Notes: generated by a model from the letters alone, not told the origin. 27,118 bases of DNA from Lachnospiraceae bacterium UBA7784 (GCA_002480925.1 DLDA01000030.1:1-27118); one strand, 5' to 3'. Shown: positions 8,281 through 16,266, counted from the first letter of the stretch. Made by a program: numbers and translations.

Positions 8281-8538
8281 ATGGAAGAGAGAAATCTAAG
8301 AAAGACCCGTACCGGTGTTGTGGTTTCTGATAAGATGAACAAGACGATTACGGTCGCAGTCAGAGACAATGTCAGACATCCGCTCTACGGCAAGATCGTA
8401 AAAAGAACATACAAGCTGAAGGCTCATGACGAAGAGAATGCAGCTCACGAGGGCGACACAGTTCGCGTAATGGAGACCAGACCTCTGTCAAAGGACAAGA
8501 GATGGAGACTCGTTGAGATAATTGAGCGTGCTAAGTAA
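8281..8538 (+). CDS. rpsQ: 30S ribosomal protein S17
   Basis: S17, 85 residues, an OB-fold protein that binds 16S rRNA early in assembly. The start [21 protein letters not shown] and the central [19 protein letters not shown] are conserved. A GAAAGGATAACC sequence precedes the ATG. It lies 30 bases after rpmC and 18 bases before rplN. Confidence 0.97.
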   Translation: MEERNLRKTRTGVVVSDKMNKTITVAVRDNVRHPLYGKIVKRTYKLKAHDEENAAHEGDTVRVMETRPLSKDKRWRLVEIIERAK

Positions 8539-8556
8539 AGAAAGAGAGGAATCATT

Positions 8557-8925
8557 ATGGTACAGCAGGAGACCAGATTAAAGGTTGCTGACAATACTGG
8601 TGCCAAGGAGCTCCTCACAATCCGTGTCATGGGCGGATCAACCAGGAGATATGCCAGTATCGGAGATATAGTAGTTGCTTCTGTTAAAGATGCAACACCC
8701 GGTGGAGTTGTCAAGAAGGGTGATGTCGTAAAGGCAGTTATCGTACGTACCGTAAAGGGTGTTCATCGTAACGATGGCTCATACATCAAGTTTGACGACA
8801 ACGCAGCTGTTATCATCAAGGATGACAAGACTCCGAAGGGAACCCGTATTTTTGGACCGGTAGCAAGAGAGCTTCGTGATAAGCAGTTTATGAAGATCGT
8901 TTCACTTGCTCCTGAGACGCTTTAA
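8557..8925 (+). CDS. rplN: 50S ribosomal protein L14
   Basis: L14, 122 residues, at the subunit interface where it contacts 16S helix 14 and is the docking site of the silencing factor RsfS. The motifs [20 protein letters not shown] and [17 protein letters not shown] are family signatures. The start follows AAAGAGAGGA. The stop is followed directly by TAAGGAGG for rplX, 11 bases later. Confidence 0.98.
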   Translation: MVQQETRLKVADNTGAKELLTIRVMGGSTRRYASIGDIVVASVKDATPGGVVKKGDVVKAVIVRTVKGVHRNDGSYIKFDDNAAVIIKDDKTPKGTRIFGPVARELRDKQFMKIVSLAPETL

Positions 8926-8936
8926 GGAGGAAACCG

Positions 8937-9248
8937 ATGGCATCACTTAAGATAAGAAAGGGTGACACAGTACGTGTAATTGCCGGCGCTGACAAGGGCG
9001 CTGAGGGTAAGGTCATCGCTGTAGATCCTAAGAAACAGAGAATCACCGTTGAGGGTGTTCACATGGTAAAGAAGCATGTGAAGCCTAATATGACCAATCA
9101 GCAGGGAGGCATCGTTGAGCAGGAAGCTCCGATCGCTATTTCAAATGTTATGCTCCTCGTAAATGGCAAGACAACCCGTGTAGGCTTTAAGATGGACGGA
9201 GACAAGAAGGTCCGTTTCGCAAAGGCTACCGGAGAGAATATTGACTAA
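8937..9248 (+). CDS. rplX: 50S ribosomal protein L24
   Basis: L24, 103 residues, an initiator of large-subunit assembly. The N-terminal KOW motif (KGDTVRVIAGADKGAEGKV) is clear, followed by the HVKPNMTNQQGGIVEQEAPI segment. The length is standard. The stop overlaps the AAGGAGG of rplE. Confidence 0.97.
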   Translation: MASLKIRKGDTVRVIAGADKGAEGKVIAVDPKKQRITVEGVHMVKKHVKPNMTNQQGGIVEQEAPIAISNVMLLVNGKTTRVGFKMDGDKKVRFAKATGENID

Positions 9249-9260
9249 GGAGGTTGAATC

Positions 9261-9800
9261 GTGAGCAGATTAAAAGATGAATACAAGAATACGATTGCTT
9301 CCGCAATGACAGAGAAGTTTGGCTACAAGAACCCTATGGAGGTTCCTAAGCTCGTAAAGATCGTAGTCAATATGGGTGTTGGTGAGGCAAAGGAGAACCA
9401 GAAGCTTTTAGATTCTGCTATAGCTGATATGGAAGCTATTACTGGTCAGCATGCAGTAATCACCAGAGCCAAGAACTCAGTCGCAAACTTCAAGATCCGT
9501 GAGGGAATGGGAATCGGATGCAAGACCACTCTTCGTGGCGACAAGATGTATGATTTCCTCGACAGACTTGTAAATCTTGCGCTTCCTCGTGTACGTGACT
9601 TCCGCGGTGTCAATGCCAACTCATTCGATGGAAGAGGAAACTATGCTCTCGGAATCAAGGAGCAGATCATTTTCCCTGAGATCGAATATGATAAGGTCGA
9701 CAAGGTAAGAGGAATGGATATCATTTTTGTTACAACAGCTAAGACCGATGAGGAGGCAAGAGAGCTTCTTCGTCTGTTCGGAATGCCGTTCGCTAAGTAA
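9261..9800 (+). CDS. rplE: 50S ribosomal protein L5
   Basis: L5, 179 residues, binds 5S rRNA in the central protuberance with L18. Family motifs seen are [12 protein letters not shown], the [19 protein letters not shown] segment and the C-terminal [19 protein letters not shown]. The start codon is GTG at 9261, 8 bases after AAGGAGG, and no ATG is available at this position. rpsN follows after 13 bases. Confidence 0.97.
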   Translation: MSRLKDEYKNTIASAMTEKFGYKNPMEVPKLVKIVVNMGVGEAKENQKLLDSAIADMEAITGQHAVITRAKNSVANFKIREGMGIGCKTTLRGDKMYDFLDRLVNLALPRVRDFRGVNANSFDGRGNYALGIKEQIIFPEIEYDKVDKVRGMDIIFVTTAKTDEEARELLRLFGMPFAK

Positions 9801-9813
9801 TCAGGAGGAAAAC

Positions 9814-9999
9814 ATGGCTAAGACATCAATGAAAGTAAAGCAGCAGCGTAAGCCTAAGTACTCTACAAGAGCATACACACGCTGCAGGATCTGCGGCCGT
9901 CCGCACTCTGTACTTCGTAAGTACGGCATCTGCAGAGTCTGCTTCAGAGAGCTTGCTTACAAGGGTGAGATACCTGGCGTAAGAAAAGCATCATGGTAA
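9814..9999 (+). CDS. rpsN: 30S ribosomal protein S14, zinc-binding type Z
   Basis: S14 of 61 residues, the short zinc form found in Firmicutes and Actinobacteria. The zinc ligands are C24, C27, C40 and C43. The start at 9814 follows CAGGAGGA and gives the canonical [14 protein letters not shown]-terminus. An upstream in-frame ATG inside rplE is rejected because it adds unconserved residues. Many bacteria carry a second zinc-free copy elsewhere, under Zur control; that cannot be judged here. Confidence 0.97.
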   Translation: MAKTSMKVKQQRKPKYSTRAYTRCRICGRPHSVLRKYGICRVCFRELAYKGEIPGVRKASW

Positions 10000-10036
10000 T
10001 TCAGAACGCAGACAATATTTAGGAGGAAAACATATC

Positions 10037-10438
10037 ATGACAATGACAGATCCTATCGCAGATATGCTTACGAGAATCCGTAACGCCAACACTGCGAAAC
10101 ATGATACAGTAGATATCCCTGCTTCCAAGATCAAGGTCGCAATAGCTGACATCCTTGTAGATGAGGGATATATAGAGAAGTACGAGCTTGTAGACAACGG
10201 AACCTTCAAGGATATCCGTGTTTCCATGAAGTATACAGGAAGCAAGAAGGATCGTATCATCACAGGTCTCAGAAGGATCAGTAAGCCTGGTCTTAGAATC
10301 TACGCTGGAAAGGATGACATCCCTCAGGTCCTCGGTGGACTCGGAATCGCTATCCTTTCAACAAATAAAGGAATCATCACCGACAAGCAGGCTCGTAAGG
10401 AGCAGGTCGGCGGCGAAGTTCTCGCATTCGTATGGTAA
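10037..10438 (+). CDS. rpsH: 30S ribosomal protein S8
   Basis: S8, 133 residues, binds the central domain of 16S rRNA and in E. coli represses the spc operon through the rplE leader. The motifs [18 protein letters not shown] and the C-terminal GVLSTNKG-like stretch ([19 protein letters not shown]) ending GEVLAFVW are typical. The first of two close ATGs (10037 and 10043) is chosen because it fits the AGGAGG at 10021-10026 and the family start. A 106-base spacer with a quasi-palindrome follows. Confidence 0.97.
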   Translation: MTMTDPIADMLTRIRNANTAKHDTVDIPASKIKVAIADILVDEGYIEKYELVDNGTFKDIRVSMKYTGSKKDRIITGLRRISKPGLRIYAGKDDIPQVLGGLGIAILSTNKGIITDKQARKEQVGGEVLAFVW

Positions 10439-10442
10439 ATTC

Positions 10443-10526
10443 AGGATATAGGATTTAGGACATAGGATATAGGGAATAGCTGATATATTCCCTAACCCCT
10501 ATTCTCTAACCCCTAATCCCTAATAT
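10443..10526 (+). repeat. Intergenic quasi-palindrome C (rpsH-rplF), AGGATAT/CCCTAAC type
   Basis: The left arm at 10443-10478 is a run of AGGATAT/AGGACAT-like heptamers. The right arm at 10486-10526 is a run of CCCTAAC/CCCTATT units. The tip is a perfect GGGAATA (10472-10478) with TATTCCC (10486-10492), and the arms then pair imperfectly for about 35 bases, with G-U pairs likely in RNA. The element ends 5 bases before the rplF ribosome binding site. No T-run follows. Confidence 0.82.
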
Positions 10527-10544
10527 AAAACAGGAGGTACGGGC

Positions 10545-11084
10545 ATGTCACGTATAGGAAGAATGCCAATCGCAATACCTGCAGGAGTTACAGTAGATGT
10601 TGCAGAAAATAATCATGTGACGGTAAAAGGTCCAAAGGGTACACTTGAGAAGACTCTTCCGCAGGAGATGACAATCAAGGTAGAGGACTCTTGCGTTACC
10701 GTTTCAAGACCAAATGATCTGAAAAAGATGAAGTCTCTTCACGGACTTACAAGAAGCCTTATCCAGAATATGGTACTTGGAGTTACTGAGGGCTTTGAGA
10801 AGAAGCTTGAGATCAACGGAGTTGGTTTCAGAGCAGAGAAGAAGGGTAAGAACCTTACACTTCATCTCGGATTTTCACATCCGGTAGAGATGACAGATCC
10901 TGAAGGGGTTGAGTCAGTTCTTGACGGAAACAATATTACGATCAAGGGTATCGATAAAGAAAAGGTCGGACAGTACGCAGCCGAAATCAGAGACAAGAAG
11001 AGACCTGAGCCATATAAGGGTAAGGGAATCAAGTACGCTGATGAGGTTATCCGTCGTAAGGTTGGAAAGACCGGTAAGAAATAA
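10545..11084 (+). CDS. rplF: 50S ribosomal protein L6
   Basis: L6, 179 residues, a duplicated-domain protein at the base of the L7/L12 stalk near the factor-binding site. The start [15 protein letters not shown] and the C-terminal signature [15 protein letters not shown] are conserved. The ribosome binding site is CAGGAGG at 10531-10537. rplR follows after 16 bases. Confidence 0.98.
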   Translation: MSRIGRMPIAIPAGVTVDVAENNHVTVKGPKGTLEKTLPQEMTIKVEDSCVTVSRPNDLKKMKSLHGLTRSLIQNMVLGVTEGFEKKLEINGVGFRAEKKGKNLTLHLGFSHPVEMTDPEGVESVLDGNNITIKGIDKEKVGQYAAEIRDKKRPEPYKGKGIKYADEVIRRKVGKTGKK

Positions 11085-11100
11085 CTAAGGAGGCAAGATC

Positions 11101-11469
11101 ATGGTAAGCAAGAAATCAAGAGCATTAGTTCGTGAAACCAAGCACAGAAGACTTCGCCACACTCTTTCCGGTACAGCCGCAAGACCGCGTATGTCTGTGT
11201 TCCGCAGCAACAATCATATGTATGTACAGATCATCAATGATGAAGTTGGCAAGACTTTAGTATCAGCTTCCACACTTGACAAGGAAGTAAACGCTGATCT
11301 CAAGAAGACTAATGATGTAGCAGCAGCTGAGAAGCTTGGTTCAGTGATCGGCAAGAAGGCAGTAGATGCCGGAATCAAGGAAGTAGTCTTCGACAGAGGC
11401 GGATACATTTACGCCGGCAAGGTAAAGGCTTTAGCTGACGCAGCCAGAGAAGCCGGACTGGATTTTTAA
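11101..11469 (+). CDS. rplR: 50S ribosomal protein L18
   Basis: L18, 122 residues, binds 5S rRNA together with L5. The basic N-terminus and motifs ARPRMSVFRSNNHMYVQII and VVFDRGGYIYAGKVKALADAAREAGLDF are typical. The ribosome binding site is AAGGAGG. rpsE follows after 14 bases in the standard spc order. Confidence 0.98.
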   Translation: MVSKKSRALVRETKHRRLRHTLSGTAARPRMSVFRSNNHMYVQIINDEVGKTLVSASTLDKEVNADLKKTNDVAAAEKLGSVIGKKAVDAGIKEVVFDRGGYIYAGKVKALADAAREAGLDF

Positions 11470-11483
11470 GGAGGAAGCATTAG

Positions 11484-11993
11484 ATGAGACGTAATAATGA
11501 TGAGCGCGCTGAAAATGAATTCGACGATAATGTAGTCTCAATCAAGCGAGTTACCAAGGTTGTAAAAGGCGGACGTAACATGCGTTTCACTGCTCTCGTG
11601 GTAGTAGGCGATCATAACGGACGTGTTGGTGCGGGCCTTGGAAAAGCAGCAGAGATTCCTGAAGCCATCAGAAAGGGTAAGGAAGCTGCTGAGAAGGCTA
11701 TGGTAACTGTAGCTTTAGACGAGAATCACAGTATATCTCATGATATAATCGGAAAGCACACAGGTGCAACAATTCTCTTAAAGAAGGCTCCGGAAGGTAC
11801 TGGAATTATCGCAGGTGGTCCGGCACGTAGTGTATGCGAGCTTGCAGGAATCACAAATATCCGTACCAAGTCACTTGGTTCTTCAAACAAGCAGAATGTT
11901 GTACTTGCAACAATAGATGCATTAAGAGAGCTTAAGTCCCCAGAAGAGGTTGCAAAGCTTCGCGGCAAGACTGTTGAGGAAGTTCTGGCATAA
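11484..11993 (+). CDS. rpsE: 30S ribosomal protein S5
   Basis: S5, 169 residues, helps decoding accuracy at the mRNA entry site and is a target of spectinomycin-resistance mutations. The double-stranded RNA-binding fold region [17 protein letters not shown] and the loop [20 protein letters not shown] are present, as is the C-terminal [16 protein letters not shown]. The acidic N-terminal stretch [11 protein letters not shown] is common in clostridia. AAGGAGG precedes the start. Confidence 0.98.
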   Translation: MRRNNDERAENEFDDNVVSIKRVTKVVKGGRNMRFTALVVVGDHNGRVGAGLGKAAEIPEAIRKGKEAAEKAMVTVALDENHSISHDIIGKHTGATILLKKAPEGTGIIAGGPARSVCELAGITNIRTKSLGSSNKQNVVLATIDALRELKSPEEVAKLRGKTVEEVLA

Positions 11994-12007
11994 GTTAGGA
12001 GGATAAA

Positions 12008-12190
12008 ATGGCAGATAAGGTAAAGGTAACACTCGTTAAATCCCCTATCGGAGCTGTACCAAAGAACAAGAAGGTTGTGGAGGCCCTGGGCCTTCATAAA
12101 GTAGGGCAGTCAAATGAGCTTCCTAATACTGCAGCCACTCTTGGCGCAGTTCGCAAGGTTGCTCATCTTGTAAAGGTAGAAGAAATCTAA
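12008..12190 (+). CDS. rpmD: 50S ribosomal protein L30
   Basis: L30, 60 residues, the short bacterial form. The pattern KVKVTLVKSPIGAVPKNKKVVEALGL with KVGQSNELPNT is diagnostic. The ribosome binding site is TTAGGAGG, 14 bases after rpsE. rplO follows after 22 bases. Confidence 0.97.
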   Translation: MADKVKVTLVKSPIGAVPKNKKVVEALGLHKVGQSNELPNTAATLGAVRKVAHLVKVEEI

Positions 12191-12212
12191 TATAGAATAA
12201 GGAGGTGCCAGA

Positions 12213-12659
12213 ATGGATTTATCCAGCTTAAGACCAGCTGAAGGATCAAAGCAGAGCAATAACTTCAGAAAAGGACGCGGACACGGTTCAGGAAATGGCA
12301 AGACTGCCGGTAAGGGGCAGAAGGGTCAGAAGGCTCGTTCAGGCGGCGGTGTAAGACTCGGATTTGAAGGTGGACAGATGCCTTTATTCCGTCGTCTTCC
12401 AAAGCGCGGCTTTAAGAATATCAATACAAAGGAAATTGTAGCGATCAATGTTTCTGCTCTTGAAGACAAGTTCAATGACGGAGACGAGGTCACAGTAGAA
12501 AAGCTCCTTGAGAACGGCGTTATCAGCAAGGCAGCTGACGGAGTAAAGATCCTTGGCAATGGTGAGCTTACAAAGAAGCTTGATGTCAAGGTAAACGCAT
12601 TTTCAAAGAGCGCTAAGGAAAAGATTGAAGCCTTAGGTGGAAAAGCAGAGGTGATCTGA
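12213..12659 (+). CDS. rplO: 50S ribosomal protein L15
   Basis: L15, 148 residues, a late assembly protein with a long glycine- and lysine-rich N-terminal extension that penetrates 23S rRNA. The stretch [22 protein letters not shown] (near residue 22) and the following [18 protein letters not shown] are hallmarks. The ribosome binding site is AAGGAGGTG. The stop overlaps the secY start by one base (TGATG). Confidence 0.97.
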   Translation: MDLSSLRPAEGSKQSNNFRKGRGHGSGNGKTAGKGQKGQKARSGGGVRLGFEGGQMPLFRRLPKRGFKNINTKEIVAINVSALEDKFNDGDEVTVEKLLENGVISKAADGVKILGNGELTKKLDVKVNAFSKSAKEKIEALGGKAEVI

Positions 12660-13981
12660 TGTTTCGCACTATTCGTAATGCATTCAAGATCAAGGAGATC
12701 AGAACGAGACTCTTCTTCACATTCCTGATGCTTATCGTTGTACGAATCGGATCACAGCTCCCGGTTCCGGGTGTAAGTGAGAATGCGTTCAACCAGCTGT
12801 TTGGAAATGTGGGAGATTCACTGAACTTCTTCAATGCGATCACAGGTGGATCATTCGAGCAGATGTCTGTGTTTGCTCTTAGCATCACGCCATACATTAC
12901 GTCTTCCATTATTATTCAGCTACTGACGATTTCGTTCCCGAAGCTTGAGGAAATGCAGAGAGACGGTGAGGATGGAAGAAAAAAATTAAACCGTATAACC
13001 AGATATGTGACGATCGGCCTTTCAGTAATGGAGGCCGTTGCGCTGGCAGTTGGATTCGGACGCAGCGGATATCTGTCACACTTTACATTCTGGTATGTGC
13101 TGATGCTTGTAGTAGCACTGACAGCAGGAGCAACAGCACTTATGTGGATTGGTGAAGAAATCACGAGAAAGGGTGTCGGAAACGGTATTTCAATAGTACT
13201 TGTGATCAACATCGTATCAAGACTTCCTCAGGATGTGACAACTCTGTTCAATCAGTTCATAAAGGGACAGACGATTGCCAGAGGTATCCTTATCGGAGTG
13301 ATAATTGCTGCAATAATAGTCGGTATCGTCGTACTTGTCGTTATCCTTCAGTGCGCAGAGAGACGAATTCCTGTACAGTATTCAAGAAAGCTTTCATCAA
13401 ACGGCAGGGCTTCATTTTCTAACGCAAGCAGCTCCTACATTCCTCTTAAGGTAAATACAGGCGGAGTTATTCCTGTCATCTTTGCACAGTCTCTGATGCA
13501 GACACCAGTTATAATTGCTGCTCTTGCAGGCAAGTCAAACGGTAAGGGAGCCGGATATACGATCCTTAACATGCTTTCTGAGAGCCACTGGTTTACACCG
13601 TCTAACTGGTTCTATACTATCGGTGCTGCGGTATATGTTCTGCTACTTATAGCATTCGCATATTTCTACACCTCGATAACCTTTAATCCGCTTGAGATTG
13701 CGGACAATATGAAGAAAAGCGGCGGGTTCGTTCCGGGTATCAGACCAGGAAAGCCTACTAGCGACTATCTCCAGTCTGTACTCAATAGCGTGATATTCAT
13801 TGGAGCTATCGGTCTTACAATAGTATCACTGCTTCCGATAATCCTTAATGGTCTCACAAATGCCAACGTATCATTTGGTGGTACATCAATCATCATCGTA
13901 GTCGGCGTAGTAGTCGAGACACTCAAGCAGATCGAGGGCGCTATGATGGTGAGGAACTACAAGGGCTTCTTAAGTGACTAA
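12659..13981 (+). CDS. secY: Protein translocase subunit SecY
   Basis: SecY, 440 residues, the membrane channel of the Sec translocon, acting with SecE/SecG and SecA. About ten hydrophobic segments are visible. The N-terminal region with GSQLPVPGV and the motifs SALSITPYITSSIIIQLL (read here as ALSITPYITSSIIIQLL, near residue 75), QCAERRIPVQYSRK and GGFVPGIRPGKPT (cytoplasmic loop needed for SecA) are conserved. The start overlaps the rplO stop, giving translational coupling. A quasi-palindrome begins directly at its stop codon. Confidence 0.97.
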   Translation: MFRTIRNAFKIKEIRTRLFFTFLMLIVVRIGSQLPVPGVSENAFNQLFGNVGDSLNFFNAITGGSFEQMSVFALSITPYITSSIIIQLLTISFPKLEEMQRDGEDGRKKLNRITRYVTIGLSVMEAVALAVGFGRSGYLSHFTFWYVLMLVVALTAGATALMWIGEEITRKGVGNGISIVLVINIVSRLPQDVTTLFNQFIKGQTIARGILIGVIIAAIIVGIVVLVVILQCAERRIPVQYSRKLSSNGRASFSNASSSYIPLKVNTGGVIPVIFAQSLMQTPVIIAALAGKSNGKGAGYTILNMLSESHWFTPSNWFYTIGAAVYVLLLIAFAYFYTSITFNPLEIADNMKKSGGFVPGIRPGKPTSDYLQSVLNSVIFIGAIGLTIVSLLPIILNGLTNANVSFGGTSIIIVVGVVVETLKQIEGAMMVRNYKGFLSD

Positions 13982-14049
13982 GGATATAGGGTATAGGGTA
14001 TAGTAATTAACTAACCCCTAACCCCTAACCCCTATCCCCTAACCCCTAA
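13982..14049 (+). repeat. Intergenic quasi-palindrome D (secY-adk), telomere-like CTAACCC array
   Basis: The left arm at 13982-14003 has three AGGGTAT-type heptamers directly after the secY stop. The right arm at 14011-14049 is five consecutive heptamers (four CTAACCC and one CTATCCC) plus a partial unit. The arms are complementary across about 22 bases with a 7-base AT-rich loop. On the minus strand the right arm has successive GGGG runs separated by TTA or ATA, a G-quadruplex pattern. The array ends just before the adk ribosome binding site CAAGGAGG. Confidence 0.88.
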
Positions 14050-14068
14050 ACAAGGAGGATTATAAACT

Positions 14069-14710
14069 ATGAAAATAATCATGCTTGGCGCTCCGGGTGC
14101 CGGAAAGGGAACTCAGGCTATTAAGATAGCTGAGAAGTATGGTATCCCGCACATAAGCACGGGAGATATTTTTCGTGCAAATATCAAGAACGGGACAGAG
14201 CTTGGAAAGAAAGCAAAGGAGTTCATGGACAAGGGAGCACTTGTACCTGATGAACTGACCTGCGATCTCGTTGTTGACAGGATCCATCAGGATGACTGCA
14301 AAAACGGATTTGTCCTCGATGGTTTTCCGCGTACAATACCTCAGGCCAAGGCTCTTGACACAGCTCTGGATAAGGACGGAGAAAGCATCGATCATGCGAT
14401 CGACATAGAGGTTCCTGACCAGAATATCGTTAAGAGAATGGGAGGCAGACGCGCCTGCCTTAACTGCGGTGCGACCTATCATATTATAAGTGCTCCTCCG
14501 AAGACAGAGGGTATCTGCGATAATTGCGGTGGAAAGCTTACGATAAGAGAAGATGACAAGCCACAGACAGTTCAGGAACGCCTTAGTGTTTATCATCAGA
14601 AGACTCAGCCGCTTATTGATTATTATAAAAAGGCAGGGATTCTCGACCAGGTTGATGGAACCCAGCCTCTTGACCAGGTCTTTTCAATGATTGAAGAGGT
14701 ACTTGACTGA
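14069..14710 (+). CDS. adk: Adenylate kinase, zinc-LID type
   Basis: Adenylate kinase, 213 residues, interconverts ATP + AMP and 2 ADP in the cytoplasm. The P-loop is [10 protein letters not shown] at residues 7-16. The NMP-binding region ([10 protein letters not shown]) and the motif [10 protein letters not shown] follow. The LID carries four zinc cysteines C130, C133, C150 and C153, the form common in Gram-positive bacteria. The position after secY is conserved in Firmicutes. The stop is 1 base before the following small gene. Confidence 0.97.
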   Translation: MKIIMLGAPGAGKGTQAIKIAEKYGIPHISTGDIFRANIKNGTELGKKAKEFMDKGALVPDELTCDLVVDRIHQDDCKNGFVLDGFPRTIPQAKALDTALDKDGESIDHAIDIEVPDQNIVKRMGGRRACLNCGATYHIISAPPKTEGICDNCGGKLTIREDDKPQTVQERLSVYHQKTQPLIDYYKKAGILDQVDGTQPLDQVFSMIEEVLD

Positions 14711-14711
14711 T

Positions 14712-14987
14712 ATGACACTGCTGATGGGACGCTCTCTGGCAGGTCACGACAAGGGGCAGCTATATGTGATAGTCCGTTCTGAAAAGGAATTCTCTTTTCT
14801 TGCAAATGGAGTTACAAAGACAATAGCAAGACCCAAAAAGAAGAAAAATATACATCTTCAGCTGATCAGAAAAATTCCTGCGGAAGTAGATGAAGTACTT
14901 GACGGAGAAAATGATCTGACTGATCTGCTGATCAAGAGAGTGATAAAGATATACGAAGGCCTGATCACAAAACAGGCTAAGGAGTAA
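14712..14987 (+). CDS. KOW-domain RNA-binding protein (L14e/L6e-like)
   Basis: A 91-residue protein whose N-terminal GRSLAGHDKGQLYVIVRS is the KOW-type pattern of the ribosomal L14e/L6e-like proteins found next to infA in clostridia. The rest is basic and helical, with a KKKK stretch near residue 44. I chose the ATG at 14712, 1 base after the adk stop; an ATG at 14724 is possible. It sits where map is often found, with adk before and infA 3 bases after, so it belongs to the same transcript. A role in translation is inferred from context only. Confidence 0.82.
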   Translation: MTLLMGRSLAGHDKGQLYVIVRSEKEFSFLANGVTKTIARPKKKKNIHLQLIRKIPAEVDEVLDGENDLTDLLIKRVIKIYEGLITKQAKE

Positions 14988-14990
14988 TGA

Positions 14991-15209
14991 ATGTCAAAAG
15001 CAGATGTTATTGAAGTAGAAGGCAGAGTTATCGAGAAGCTTCCAAATGCTATGTTTTCTGTTGAGCTCGAGAATGGACATCAGATTCTTGCTCATATAAG
15101 CGGAAAGCTTCGCATGAATTATATCCGTATCCTTCCGGGGGACAAGGTGACGATAGAGATGAGTCCCTATGATCTGTCCAAGGGAAGGATAATCTGGAGA
15201 GACAAGTAA
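14991..15209 (+). CDS. infA: Translation initiation factor IF-1
   Basis: IF-1, 72 residues, a single OB-fold (S1-type) protein that binds the 30S A site during initiation. The sequence [24 protein letters not shown] with [19 protein letters not shown] is characteristic and the length is exactly standard. The start follows AAGGAGTA after the KOW gene. A 264-base gap follows with two quasi-palindromes and a promoter. Confidence 0.98.
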   Translation: MSKADVIEVEGRVIEKLPNAMFSVELENGHQILAHISGKLRMNYIRILPGDKVTIEMSPYDLSKGRIIWRDK

Positions 15210-15213
15210 TGGA

Positions 15214-15275
15214 CGGCCCGGGGTTCAGGGTCTGGTGTGTAAATCAGATTTACACACTAACACCTGCCCCTTAGG
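15214..15275 (+). repeat. Intergenic quasi-palindrome E (infA-rpmJ), GGTGTGT type
   Basis: The tip is a perfect 10-base stem GTGTGTAAAT (15235-15244) with ATTTACACAC (15248-15257) and a 3-base loop. The outer part pairs a G-rich GGGGTTCAGGGTCTG arm imperfectly with CTAACACCTGCCCCTTA. It has the same G-arm then C-arm polarity as the other copies. There is no T-run immediately after it, so it is a poor terminator by itself. Confidence 0.75.
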
Positions 15276-15325
15276 TTTAACCACTTTCTCTGGCAAATTG
15301 TTCTAGTAAAAAAACATGAAACATA

Positions 15326-15354
15326 TTGCATCTTTTCAAACGTCCGAGTATAAT
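15326..15354 (+). promoter_or_regulatory. Consensus sigma-A promoter for rpmJ and downstream genes
   Basis: A -35 element TTGCAT (15326-15331) and a perfect -10 element TATAAT (15349-15354) are separated by 17 bases. Transcription would start near 15361. The -35 hexamer is the same as in the S10 promoter. This internal promoter would let rpmJ-rpsM-rpsK-rpsD-rpoA-rplQ be made independently of the S10 promoter 12 kb upstream. Confidence 0.82.
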
Positions 15355-15372
15355 ATTACACGGACGTTTTTT
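15338..15372 (+). terminator. Inverted repeat plus T-run enclosing the -10 element
   Basis: A perfect 9-base inverted repeat, AAACGTCCG (15338-15346) and CGGACGTTT (15361-15369), has the TATAAT of the rpmJ promoter inside its 14-base loop and runs into six T residues (15367-15372). In RNA coming from upstream this is an intrinsic-terminator-like hairpin for the spc segment. In DNA it could equally be an operator. Which one, if either, cannot be told from sequence. Confidence 0.6.
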
Positions 15373-15388
15373 GCGCCCAAAAATCAGA

Positions 15389-15450
15389 TGGTGTATTGTG
15401 AGCTGGTTATGGATGAATCATATACTCATACCCCACACCTCTAACCTACA
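15389..15450 (+). repeat. Intergenic quasi-palindrome F in the rpmJ leader
   Basis: GGTGT (15390-15394) pairs with ACACC (15435-15439), and GTGAG (15398-15402) with CTCAT (15425-15429); TATG/CATA can pair further in. The right side reads CTCATACCCCACACCTCTAACC, resembling the C arms of copies B and D. It is weaker than the others and lies between the predicted start site and rpmJ, so it would be part of the rpmJ leader. Confidence 0.45.
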
Positions 15451-15473
15451 AATCAAAGAAAGGAGTCGTTCAT

Positions 15474-15587
15474 ATGAAGGTCAGATCCTCAGTTAAGCCT
15501 ATGTGCGAGAAGTGCAAGGTCATCAAGAGGAAGGGTAAGATCCGCATTATCTGCGAGAACCCTAAGCACAAACAGAGACAGGGCTGA
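15474..15587 (+). CDS. rpmJ: 50S ribosomal protein L36, zinc-binding form
   Basis: L36, 37 residues, the smallest ribosomal protein. It was read directly from the sequence: [20 protein letters not shown] and onward to KHKQRQG. The zinc ligands C11, C14, C27 and H32 are all present, so this is the zinc-containing form. The ribosome binding site is AAAGGAG. A hairpin GACAGGG (15577-15583) with CCCTGTC (15593-15599) spans the stop codon. It is the first gene behind the internal promoter. Confidence 0.96.
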   Translation: MKVRSSVKPMCEKCKVIKRKGKIRIICENPKHKQRQG

Positions 15588-15875
15588 TGCGCCCCTGTCG
15601 CATTGTGATGTATTATATGGCGGCTGATAGATGAGAAGTGAGAGCACTTCTCATCAGTACATAAATACATTCAAATGGTTCCGCAATGCGGGACACAAGC
15701 ATCGCTCCCATACATACCGGGGAGCATGATCCTTCATATCATATACGGAAGGGTCGATGTCATTTGAAGGCTGACACACATTTCAGGCCGGGACACCGGA
15801 GCTGTCAGCTTTATATCATTAGAAACAGGCTCTGGAGATGTCCGGAGGGATTATACAGATAAGGAGTAAATACAC
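15588..15875 (+). promoter_or_regulatory. Structured leader between rpmJ and rpsM, candidate r-protein binding RNA
   Basis: This 288-base gap has no gene but is dense in base pairing. Seen are: a perfect 11-base hairpin GATGAGAAGTG (15630-15640) with CACTTCTCATC (15645-15655); a long-range stem TTCAAATG (15670-15677) with CATTTGAA (15761-15768); inside it GCTCCC (15704-15709) with GGGAGC (15720-15725) and GATCCTTC (15728-15735) with GAAGGGTC (15748-15755); then AAGGCTGACA (15767-15776) with TGTCAGCTTT (15803-15812); and CTCTGGA (15830-15836) with TCCGGAG (15841-15847). In E. coli the alpha operon leader before rpsM binds S4, encoded here three genes later. A comparable role is inference. Confidence 0.7.
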
Positions 15876-16247
15876 ATGGCTCGAATCGCAGGTGTAGATT
15901 TACCGAGAGAAAAGAGAATAGAGATCGGACTTACCTATATCTATGGTATTGGCAGAGTCACAGCTACGGATCTTCTTACTAAGGCAGGAGTTGATCCTGA
16001 CATCAGAGTAAAGGACCTTACAGATGATGACGTGAAGAAGATTTCTGACGTTATCGACCAGGAGGGACTTCTTGTCGAAGGAGATCTTCGCCGTGATACA
16101 GCGCTTAATATCAAGCGTCTTCAGGAGATTGGCTGCTACAGAGGTATCCGTCACAGAAAGGGACTTCCTGTGAGAGGACAGAAGACAAAGACCAATGCGC
16201 GCACACGCAAGGGACCTAAGAGAACTGTAGCAAATAAGAAGAAGTAA
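15876..16247 (+). CDS. rpsM: 30S ribosomal protein S13
   Basis: S13, 123 residues, in the head of the small subunit, where it contacts P-site tRNA and forms bridge B1. The start [25 protein letters not shown] N-terminus and the C-terminal [20 protein letters not shown] tail are diagnostic. The ribosome binding site is AAGGAG. It opens the alpha-operon segment and follows the structured leader. rpsK follows after 19 bases. Confidence 0.98.
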   Translation: MARIAGVDLPREKRIEIGLTYIYGIGRVTATDLLTKAGVDPDIRVKDLTDDDVKKISDVIDQEGLLVEGDLRRDTALNIKRLQEIGCYRGIRHRKGLPVRGQKTKTNARTRKGPKRTVANKKK

Positions 16248-16266
16248 TGATAGAAAGGTAAATATA

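Noticed and set aside
10443..10526. Rho-independent terminator between rpsH and rplF
   Set aside because: The hairpin is long and imperfect, no T-run follows, and rplF would have no visible promoter after it.
13982..14049. CRISPR array or true telomere
   Set aside because: Units are 7 bases with no spacers, so not CRISPR. A telomere is excluded because the array is internal, short, and flanked by conserved operon genes.
14060..14596. 178-codon minus-strand open frame opposite adk
   Set aside because: Antisense to adenylate kinase with full catalytic motifs; no start signal or family resemblance.
15588..15875. A tRNA or small stable RNA gene between rpmJ and rpsM
   Set aside because: No cloverleaf or tRNA consensus (no GGTTCGAATCC-like T arm) is present and no separate promoter or terminator is visible.
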